A stretch of DNA of 64,000 nt from Streptomyces sp. SID13726. GTDB lineage: Bacteria > Actinomycetota > Actinomycetes > Streptomycetales > Streptomycetaceae. The stretch spans positions 472,567 through 536,566 of the forward strand of contig NZ_JAAGLY010000007.1 in NCBI RefSeq assembly GCF_010548375.1. Direction: 5' to 3'. This document shows, one piece after another, positions 32,886-39,643 of the stretch. Every line of letters starts with the position of its first letter. Within the stretch, counting starts at the first letter, position 1. Position numbers and translations under genes: made by a program. The notes below the pieces were generated by a model. The model ran no database searches. It worked only from the letters and a program-made list of their open reading frames with translations, and was not told the origin of the DNA.

Positions 32886-34247
32886 GTGTCTTACTTTGAC
32901 GCTGCCTCCAGTGCTCCGCTCCATCCCGTTGCCCGTCAGGCGCTGTTGGCCGCCCTTGACGAGGGGTGGGCTGATCCGTCCCGGCTCTATCGGGAAGGGC
33001 GGCGGGCTCGGATGCTGCTCGATGCGGCGCGTGAGGTGGCTGCCGAGGCCGTGGGGTGTCGTCCGGACGAGTTGGTGTTCACCTCGTCCGGGACGCGGGC
33101 CGTGCACAGCGGGATGGCGGGGGCCCTCGCCGGGCGGCGGCGCGTCGGGCGTCACCTGATCGTGTCAGCTGTCGAACACTCCTCGGTGCTCCATTCGGCG
33201 GAGTTGTTCGAGGTGACCGAGGTTCCGGTGGGTCGTACGGGAGCGGTGAGCCCGCAGGCGTACGTCGATGCTCTGCGGCCCGACACCGCGCTGGCGTGTC
33301 TCCAGTCGGCCAACCACGAGGTGGGGACCGTGCAGCCGGTGGCCGAGGTGGCCGCCGGGTGCCGGGAGGCCGGGGTGCCGTTGCTGGTGGACGCGGCGCA
33401 GTCGCTCGGGTGGGGGCCGGTCGAGGGTGAGTGGTCCCTATTGGCGGCCAGTGCGCACAAGTGGGGTGGGCCGTCGGGGGTCGGTCTGCTCGCCGTGCGG
33501 AAGGGTGTCCGGTTCTCGGCGCAAGGGCCCGCCGACGAGCGGGAGTCGGGGCGGGCGCCCGGGTTCGAGAACCTGCCGGCGATCGTCGCGGCGGCGGCCT
33601 CGCTGCGGGCCGTGCGGGCCGAGGCGGCGCAAGAGGCCGTACGACTGCGGGAGCTGACGGCACGGATCCGCGCGCGCGTGCCGCGGCTGGTCCCCGACGT
33701 GGACGTGGTCGGCGATCCCGAGCGACGGCTGCCGGGGATCGTCACCTTCTCCTGTCTCTATGTCGACGGAGAGACCCTGCTGCACGAGCTGGACCGGGCG
33801 GGTTTCTCCGTTTCCTCCGGATCGTCCTGCACGAGCAGCACCCTGACGCCGAGCCATGTGCTGAAGGCGATGGGGGTGCTGAGTGAGGGGAATGTGCGGG
33901 TGTCGTTGCCGTTCGGGGCGGCCTCCGGGGACGTCGACCGTTTCCTGGAGGTGCTGCCGGGGGCGGTGGCGGCGGTGCGGGAGCAGTTGGGCGCGCCGAC
34001 GCCTTCCGCCGTCGTGCACGACGACTCCCTCGTCGTCGACGCCCTCGGCAAGCGCTGCCCGATCCCGGTCATCGAACTGGCGAAGGTGATCGGAGACGTG
34101 CCGATCGGCGGGACGGTCCGGGTCCTGTCCGACGACGAGGCGGCACGGCTGGACATCCCGGCGTGGTGCGAGATGCGGGAGCAGGAGTACGTGGGGGCGG
34201 AACCAGCTGAGCAGGGGACGGCCTATTTGGTACGCCGGACCAGTTGA
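32886..34247 (+). CDS. cysteine desulfurase fused to a C-terminal TusA (SirA) sulfur carrier domain
   Basis: A 453-residue fusion. Residues 1-370 are a class V aminotransferase/desulfurase: YFDAASSAPLHP at the start, PLP Asp in LLVDAAQSLGW, PLP lysine in ASAHKWGGPSG near 202, and the catalytic cysteine in SSGSSCTSST near 318. Residues 375-453 are a TusA domain with VDALGKRCPIPVIELAK, whose first Cys receives persulfide, and an RVLSDDEAARLDIPAWC ending. The enzyme can therefore take sulfur from cysteine and pass it on within one chain, for tRNA thiolation or cofactor synthesis. GTG start. It is divergent from ctaC. Confidence 0.93.
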   Translation: MSYFDAASSAPLHPVARQALLAALDEGWADPSRLYREGRRARMLLDAAREVAAEAVGCRPDELVFTSSGTRAVHSGMAGALAGRRRVGRHLIVSAVEHSSVLHSAELFEVTEVPVGRTGAVSPQAYVDALRPDTALACLQSANHEVGTVQPVAEVAAGCREAGVPLLVDAAQSLGWGPVEGEWSLLAASAHKWGGPSGVGLLAVRKGVRFSAQGPADERESGRAPGFENLPAIVAAAASLRAVRAEAAQEAVRLRELTARIRARVPRLVPDVDVVGDPERRLPGIVTFSCLYVDGETLLHELDRAGFSVSSGSSCTSSTLTPSHVLKAMGVLSEGNVRVSLPFGAASGDVDRFLEVLPGAVAAVREQLGAPTPSAVVHDDSLVVDALGKRCPIPVIELAKVIGDVPIGGTVRVLSDDEAARLDIPAWCEMREQEYVGAEPAEQGTAYLVRRTS

Positions 34248-34255
34248 AGCCCTTC

Positions 34256-34283
34256 AGGGGCGCGGGGAACTGCGCGACCAGCC
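34256..34283 (+). repeat. dispersed intergenic repeat, copy 5
   Basis: Full 28-base core, eight bases after the stop of the desulfurase-TusA gene and 22 bases before the stop of the convergent kinase gene. Confidence 0.9.
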
Positions 34284-34305
34284 CCCACGCACCCGCAGAC
34301 GAAAC

Positions 34306-35280
34306 TCAGCCCAGATGCCCCTGAACTTCCTCCGCCGCCGAATCCCCGTACGCCTTGGTGAACCGCTCCATGAAGTTCCCCTTCCGCAGCCGGTACTCCT
34401 GCGTCCCCACCGTCTCGATGACGAGAGTCGCCAGCATGCAGCCGACCTGAGCCGCCCGCTCCAGCGAGACACCCCAGGAGAGTCCCGACAGGAACCCCGC
34501 GCGGAACGCGTCGCCGACCCCCGTCGGGTCCGCCTTGCGCTCCTCCTCCGCGCAGCCGACGACGATCGGCTCCTCGCCGGCCCGCTCGATCCGCACGCCC
34601 TGCGCGCCGAGCGTGGTGACACGGTGGCCCACCCGGTCCAGGATCTCCGCGTCGGACCAGCCGGTCTTGGACTCGATGAGCCCCTTCTCGTACTCGTTGG
34701 AGAAGAGGTACGTCGCGCCTTCGAGGAGGATGCGGATCTCGTCGCCGTTCATACGGGCGATCTGCTGGGAGAAGTCCGCGGCGAACGGGATGCCGCGGGA
34801 CCGGCACTCCTCGGTGTGGCGGAGCATCGCCTCGGGGTCGTCGGCGCCGATGAGGACGAGGTCCAGGCCGTCCACGCGGTCGGCGACCGTCTTGAGCTCG
34901 ATCTGGCGGGCCTCGCTCATCGCGCCCGTGTAGAAGGAGCCGATCTGGTTGTGGTCGGCGTCGGTGGTGCACACGAAGCGGGCCGTGTGCAGGGTCTCGG
35001 AGATCCGGACGGACGCGGTGTCGACGCCGTGCCGGTCCAGCCAGGCGCGGTACTCGTCGAAGTCGAAGCCCGCGGCGCCGACGAGGATCGGGTTCGTGCC
35101 GAGCTGGCCCATGCCGAAGGCGATGTTGGCGCCGACGCCGCCCCGGCGGACGTCGAGGTTGTCGACCAGGAAGGAGAGCGAGACCGTGTGCAGCTGGTCC
35201 GCGACGAGCTGGTCGGCGAAGCGGCCGGGGAACGTCATGAGGTGGTCGGTGGCGATGGAGCCGGTGACTGCGATGCGCAC
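34306..35280 (-). CDS. adoK: adenosine kinase, PfkB/ribokinase family
   Basis: A 324-residue sugar/nucleoside kinase. The N-terminus AVTGSIATDHLMTFPGRF and SLSFLVDNL, and the signature DPTGVGDAFRAGFL near residue 250 with the catalytic Asp and anion hole, closely match the mycobacterial AdoK (Rv2202c), which also is 324 residues and sits near ctaC. It phosphorylates adenosine to AMP in purine salvage. A second PfkB mark, GGVGANIAFGMGQLG, is near 47-61. The identification as adenosine kinase rather than a sugar kinase rests on that full-length similarity. It is convergent with the desulfurase gene. Confidence 0.88.
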   Translation of the reverse strand: MRIAVTGSIATDHLMTFPGRFADQLVADQLHTVSLSFLVDNLDVRRGGVGANIAFGMGQLGTNPILVGAAGFDFDEYRAWLDRHGVDTASVRISETLHTARFVCTTDADHNQIGSFYTGAMSEARQIELKTVADRVDGLDLVLIGADDPEAMLRHTEECRSRGIPFAADFSQQIARMNGDEIRILLEGATYLFSNEYEKGLIESKTGWSDAEILDRVGHRVTTLGAQGVRIERAGEEPIVVGCAEEERKADPTGVGDAFRAGFLSGLSWGVSLERAAQVGCMLATLVIETVGTQEYRLRKGNFMERFTKAYGDSAAEEVQGHLG

Positions 35281-35441
35281 GGCGAGGCTCTCCAGAGGAA
35301 GGGTGTATTGACGGTTAACGCTATCGGGTCCGTATAGAGGACTGCGAGGTGCTCCGGGGTGGTCGGCGGAGCGCGGAAGCAGGTAAAACTACCCGATAGT
35401 AGATCTTTCTTCGCGGGCTCCGGCGTGCATACGGTTCCGTC

Positions 35442-35651
35442 ATGACGAACGTTGAGCTGTACGCCCCCGCCCCGGCCGACCTGGACGGCGACCTCGCCTC
35501 GCTGCGCGGCGACTGTGCCCGGATGGCTCCGCACTGGGCGGTTCCCGACCGGATCGCCGCCCTTCCGGTCTCGCCCTCGCTCATCCACGGTGTGACGGTT
35601 CCGGAGGGGTCCGCCCGGCTGCTGGAGGCCATGTCGGAGTACGGCGACTGA
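35442..35651 (+). CDS. small unknown protein
   Basis: A 69-residue reading frame starting MTNVELYAPAP, without membrane or signal segment, that I do not recognise. It is supported by strong G/C at third codon positions and an isolated position with no competing frame. There is no Shine-Dalgarno site, but CATACGGT about ten bases before the ATG could be a -10 hexamer for a leaderless transcript. It may be a conserved hypothetical; the 160 bases upstream, shared with the divergent adoK gene, show only a weak CTAC/GTAG repeat. Confidence 0.6.
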   Translation: MTNVELYAPAPADLDGDLASLRGDCARMAPHWAVPDRIAALPVSPSLIHGVTVPEGSARLLEAMSEYGD

Positions 35652-35815
35652 GTCAGGGCGCGTACGTCGGCGCGTTCGAGGGAACCGCGCGCTCCCCCGC
35701 TGCGTCCCATCGCCGTCCCCCGGAAAGGGGATGCGGGATACGACCCTTTTGCCGACCTTTTTGACAGGGCCGGGTCAGGGTCGAGGGACAGTTGCGCGGC
35801 AGAAGGAGCGATGCG

Positions 35816-37765
35816 GTGAACACCGAGCGACCCGACAACGACGAGGCCTCCGGCGGCGGGGACGGGAGCGCTGCGGAAGTTCCTGGGGCGGGGGGAGCGG
35901 GCGGCACCTCGAAGGAGGAGCACGCCGGTACTCGCCCTTCGGGGGCCGACGGCACGGAGGAGGGGCTTGCCGGGGAGGCTTCCGGTACTTCCGGTGCTCC
36001 CCGCACTTCCGGTGCTTCCGAGGGGGCGGAGGCGCCTGCCGGGGAAGTGACCGGCGCGGACGACTCCGTGGGCTCCTCCGACGAGGCCGCTGTCACCGAG
36101 CCGGAGGGTTCGGCGGACTCCGAAGAACCGGTCGAGCAGTCGGTCGAGAAGCCTCGCGAAGAGCCGGTCGAGCAGTCGGTCGACGCGTCGACCGCGGACG
36201 CCGGCACCGCCGCCGACCCGGACCAGCTCTCCTCGGACGCTCCCCCCGACCCCGACCCCGACTCCGAGGTCCCCCGCGACCCGGACTCCGGTGCTTCCCG
36301 TCCCGTCCGGCACCGCTCTCCCCTCGCCGTCGCCGCCGTAGCCGCGGCCGTGCTGCTGGTCGGGGGTGGCGGGGCGTACTTCGCCACCACCGCTTCCGGT
36401 GGGTCCGACGGGGACACGACGGCCGGGGCGTCCGGGGACGACACCCCGCCGTTGCTCGCGCTCGACGGGTACACCGAGAGCGGCGGGACGAACAACGGGA
36501 TCGCGCCCGGGGAGCCGAATCCGTACGGCATGACCTATCGCGTGGCCGGTGATCTTCCGGCGGGGCCCGGGTCGGCGGCCGTGTACCGGGCTCAGGGGCC
36601 GGTCACCGAGGCCGAGGTGGCGCGGCTCGCCGGGGCGCTCGGGGTCACCGGGAAGCCGGTCGTGCAGGGGCAGGTCTGGCTGATCGGGGGCCAGGACGGT
36701 TCGGGGCCGAGGCTTCAGGTGAACCGGCAGGCGCCGGGGGCGTGGACCTTCCAGCGCTACTCCCCCGTCATCGACAACTGCCGGAGCGAGACCGTGTGCG
36801 CCGACAAGTCCGGCGCCTCCACCGACACCACCGGCGACCCGGTCAGCGAGGCGGTCGCGGAGAAGGCCGCCGCTCCGGTGCTGAAGGCGTTGGGCCAGGA
36901 CGACGCGAAACTCGACGCGAGCCAGGTCATGGGCGCCGACCGGGTGGTGAACGCCGATCCGGTCGTGGGCGGTCTGCCCACCTACGGCTGGATGACCGGC
37001 ATCACCGTGAACGGCCAGGGTGAAGTGGTCGGCGGCACCGGTCAGTTGAAGACGCCGGTGAAGAGCGACACGTACCCGGTGCTGAGCGCCGAGAAGACGC
37101 TCGGCCTGCTGAACAAGGCTCCCGGGACCGACCACCGCATGGGGATCGGCGGCTGCGCCACCCCCGTACCGCTGAAGGACCGGCTGGAGGCGCCCTGCGG
37201 GGAGTCGACGGCGAGCCCCGCGGCGAGCACGCTCACGGTCGAGAAGGCGGTGTTCGGGCTGGCGTCGCATCTGGTGGACGGGCGGCAGGCGCTCGTGCCG
37301 TCGTGGCTGTTCGAGGTGCGCGCGAGCGGTGGGCAGGACCCGTTCACGATGACGTATCCGGCGATCGACCCGAAGTATCTGGCCTCCTCGGCGACCGCCG
37401 CGCCCACCGAGGTGCCGACCGCGGGTCCCACGTCGCCCTCCGACGAGCCGACCTCCGCGCCCAAGACGCGGGACGTCAAGGTGGACGGCTACTCGGTCGA
37501 CGGCGACGAGCTGACCGTGAGCTTCACGGGCGGGGTGTGCGGGGACTACGCGGCGTCGGCGAGCGAGAGTTCGGGTGAGGTGACGGTCAAGGTGACCGAG
37601 ACGCCTTGGCGCGACAAGGTCTGCATCATGATCGCCAAGGAGATGCAGCAGACCGTGCCGCTGGACGGCCCGCTGGACGGCCGCAAGGTCGTGGGCTCGG
37701 ACGGCAAGGAGATCCCGCTGAAGAAGGCGGGGGCACGGCTGCCGGAGACCTCCGGGGCCCGGTAG
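35816..37765 (+). CDS. large single-pass membrane protein with acidic cytoplasmic region
   Basis: A 649-residue protein of unknown function. Residues 1-165 are a low-complexity Glu/Ser/Pro/Gly-rich region with repeats such as EEPVEQSVEKP and EEPVEQSVD. A membrane helix follows (LAVAAVAAAVLLVGGGGAYF near 172-192), then an external domain of about 450 residues with a Thr/Pro linker (APTEVPTAGPTSPSDEP) and a terminal beta-rich domain. It occupies the position of mycobacterial Rv2203 between AdoK and the A-type Fe-S carrier, so it may belong to the same ancestral neighbourhood. GTG at 35816 (VNTERPDNDE) has AGAAGGAG seven bases upstream; the earlier frame is not needed. Confidence 0.85.
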   Translation: MNTERPDNDEASGGGDGSAAEVPGAGGAGGTSKEEHAGTRPSGADGTEEGLAGEASGTSGAPRTSGASEGAEAPAGEVTGADDSVGSSDEAAVTEPEGSADSEEPVEQSVEKPREEPVEQSVDASTADAGTAADPDQLSSDAPPDPDPDSEVPRDPDSGASRPVRHRSPLAVAAVAAAVLLVGGGGAYFATTASGGSDGDTTAGASGDDTPPLLALDGYTESGGTNNGIAPGEPNPYGMTYRVAGDLPAGPGSAAVYRAQGPVTEAEVARLAGALGVTGKPVVQGQVWLIGGQDGSGPRLQVNRQAPGAWTFQRYSPVIDNCRSETVCADKSGASTDTTGDPVSEAVAEKAAAPVLKALGQDDAKLDASQVMGADRVVNADPVVGGLPTYGWMTGITVNGQGEVVGGTGQLKTPVKSDTYPVLSAEKTLGLLNKAPGTDHRMGIGGCATPVPLKDRLEAPCGESTASPAASTLTVEKAVFGLASHLVDGRQALVPSWLFEVRASGGQDPFTMTYPAIDPKYLASSATAAPTEVPTAGPTSPSDEPTSAPKTRDVKVDGYSVDGDELTVSFTGGVCGDYAASASESSGEVTVKVTETPWRDKVCIMIAKEMQQTVPLDGPLDGRKVVGSDGKEIPLKKAGARLPETSGAR

Positions 37766-37780
37766 TCCCGGAGACGCGCG

Positions 37781-37815
37781 AAGGCGGCGGCCCTGTCGGA
37801 GGGGGCCGCCGCCTT
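37781..37815. terminator. bidirectional terminator between convergent genes
   Basis: AAGGCGGCGGCC and GGCCGCCGCCTT pair over 12 bases with an 11-base loop, 15 bases after the membrane-protein stop and 25 bases after the erpA-like stop. Confidence 0.92.
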
Positions 37816-37840
37816 CTGTCGCGCCGGTGGCGCCGCGGGC

Positions 37841-38197
37841 TCAGCTGAAGGAGTCGCCGCAGGCGCAGGAGCCGGTCGCGTTGGGGTTGTCGATCGTGAA
37901 GCCCTGCTTCTCGATGGTGTCGACGAAGTCGATGGACGCGCCGCCCAGGTAAGGGGCGCTCATGCGGTCGGTGACGACCTTGACGCCACCGAAGTCCTTG
38001 ACGACGTCGCCGTCCAGCGAGCGCTCGTCGAAGAAGAGCTGGTAACGCAGGCCGGAGCAGCCACCGGGCTGAACGGCGACGCGCAGGGCCAGGTCGTCAC
38101 GGCCTTCCTGGTCGAGCAGGGCCTTGACCTTCGACGCGGCGGCGTCGGACAGGATGATGCCGTCGGTGACGGTGCCGGTCTCGTCCGATACGGACAT
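37841..38197 (-). CDS. erpA: A-type iron-sulfur carrier (HesB/IscA/ErpA family)
   Basis: A 118-residue protein that accepts and delivers Fe-S clusters. The three ligands are Cys in PGGCSGLRYQLFF near 49 and the C-terminal CACG pair in GSCACGDSF near 113-115. Length and motif match the ErpA/IscA type of actinobacteria (Rv2204c-like). It is divergent from nadA, whose product needs a 4Fe-4S cluster. A sequence matching the sigma-R promoter pattern lies upstream (38241-38268), so it may respond to thiol oxidation. GGGAGAG precedes the ATG. Confidence 0.93.
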   Translation of the reverse strand: MSVSDETGTVTDGIILSDAAASKVKALLDQEGRDDLALRVAVQPGGCSGLRYQLFFDERSLDGDVVKDFGGVKVVTDRMSAPYLGGASIDFVDTIEKQGFTIDNPNATGSCACGDSFS

Positions 38198-38240
38198 CTA
38201 CATCTCTCCCGGGTTGTACGGAGACTGCTTGCCGACTGGT

Positions 38241-38268
38241 CCAACCGGCAAGGCCGCGGATTCATTCC
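38241..38268 (-). promoter_or_regulatory. candidate sigma-R promoter for the A-type carrier gene
   Basis: On the minus strand, GGAAT (38264-38268) and GTTGG (ending at 38241) are separated by 18 bases, which is the -35/-10 pattern of the thiol-stress sigma factor SigR in Streptomyces (GGAAT-N18-GTT). The carrier gene starts about 44 bases downstream. Confidence 0.5.
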
Positions 38269-38391
38269 GGGCCGGGCACCGGATTTCCGGCGCCTTCTTC
38301 ATGCTCGCACATGCGGTCACCGTCCGAAAATGCCGCTTCGGGATTCACGTCACATCGACGCAATGACCATCGTCAAAGTGACGTGAACCGG

Positions 38392-38406
38392 GTTATGATA
38401 GATAAC
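38392..38406. promoter_or_regulatory. inverted repeat upstream of nadA, candidate operator over a -10
   Basis: GTTAT-GATAG-ATAAC, nested in a wider TGACGT...ACGTCA repeat (38379-38410). The hexamer TATGAT inside it could be the nadA -10. It lies 35 bases before the GTG start, a good place for an NAD-responsive repressor. Confidence 0.5.
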
Positions 38407-38440
38407 GTCAGTTCGACGAAAAGTAGAAAGGGTGCGTGTC

Positions 38441-39625
38441 GTGACCACCGCCCAGACCACGGAGCTCGACGTACAGCCGACTCCGCTCGCCCTGTTGCTG
38501 CTCGGCCGTGAGGCCGACCCGAAGAGCGAGCGGGGCGTCGAGTGCCCCGGCGACCTGCCCTCGCCCTCCGACCCCGACCTGGTCGAGCGCGCCCGCGCGG
38601 CCAAGGAGAAGCTCGGCGAGAAGGTGTTCGTCCTCGGCCACCACTACCAGCGTGACGAGGTCATCCAGTTCGCCGACGTCACGGGCGACTCCTTCAAGCT
38701 GGCCCGGGACGCGGCCGCGCGCCCGGAGGCCGAGTACATCGTGTTCTGCGGTGTGCACTTCATGGCCGAGTCGGCGGACATCCTCACCTCCGACGACCAG
38801 AAGGTGGTCCTCCCCGACCTCGCCGCCGGCTGCTCGATGGCCGACATGGCGACCGCCGAGCAGGTCGCCGAGTGCTGGGACGTGCTCACCGACGCCGGCA
38901 TAGCCGAGCAGGTCGTGCCGGTGTCGTACATGAACTCCTCGGCGGACATCAAGGCGTTCACGGGCAAGCACGGCGGCCTGATCTGCACCTCGTCGAACGC
39001 CGAGCGGGCCCTGAACTGGGCTTTCGAACACGGCGAGAAGGTCCTCTTCCTCCCAGACCAGCACCTCGGCCGCAACACCGCGGTCCGGGATCTCGGCATG
39101 TCCCTGGAGGACTGTGTCGTCTACAACCCGCACAAGCCGAACGGCGGTCTGACCGCCGAGCAGCTGCGGGACGCCAAGATGATCCTGTGGCGCGGCCACT
39201 GCTCGGTGCACGGCCGCTTCTCGCTGGAGTCGGTCGAGGACGTCCGCGCCCGCATCCCCGGGGTGAACGTCCTGGTGCACCCCGAGTGCAAGCACGAGGT
39301 CGTCGCCGCCGCGGACCACGTCGGCTCGACCGAGTACATCATCAAGGCCCTGGAGGCGGCCCCGGCCGGCTCGAAGTGGGCGATCGGCACCGAGCTCAAT
39401 CTCGTACGACGGCTCGCGAACCGTTTCGCCCCCGAGGGCAAGGAGATCGTCTTCCTCGACAAGACGGTCTGTTTCTGCTCGACCATGAACCGCATCGACC
39501 TGCCCCATCTGGTCTGGACCCTGGAGTCCCTGGCCGAGGGCAAGCTCGTCAACCGGATCGAGGTCGACAAGGAGACGGAGACCTTCGCGAAGCTGGCCCT
39601 GGAACGGATGCTGGCCCTGCCGTAG
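38441..39625 (+). CDS. nadA: quinolinate synthase
   Basis: A 394-residue 4Fe-4S enzyme that condenses iminoaspartate with dihydroxyacetone phosphate to quinolinate in NAD synthesis. The N-terminal GHHYQRDEVIQFAD motif, the cluster cysteines in IVFCGVHFM, WRGHCSVHG and TVCFCSTMNR, and the substrate loop PDQHLGRNT are all in place. GTG at 38441 is preferred over 38432 because AAAGG lies about nine bases upstream of it. No nadB or nadC is adjacent. Divergent from the A-type carrier gene, which could supply its cluster. Confidence 0.95.
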   Translation: MTTAQTTELDVQPTPLALLLLGREADPKSERGVECPGDLPSPSDPDLVERARAAKEKLGEKVFVLGHHYQRDEVIQFADVTGDSFKLARDAAARPEAEYIVFCGVHFMAESADILTSDDQKVVLPDLAAGCSMADMATAEQVAECWDVLTDAGIAEQVVPVSYMNSSADIKAFTGKHGGLICTSSNAERALNWAFEHGEKVLFLPDQHLGRNTAVRDLGMSLEDCVVYNPHKPNGGLTAEQLRDAKMILWRGHCSVHGRFSLESVEDVRARIPGVNVLVHPECKHEVVAAADHVGSTEYIIKALEAAPAGSKWAIGTELNLVRRLANRFAPEGKEIVFLDKTVCFCSTMNRIDLPHLVWTLESLAEGKLVNRIEVDKETETFAKLALERMLALP

Positions 39626-39643
39626 GCCCCGCGTGCCATCCGC

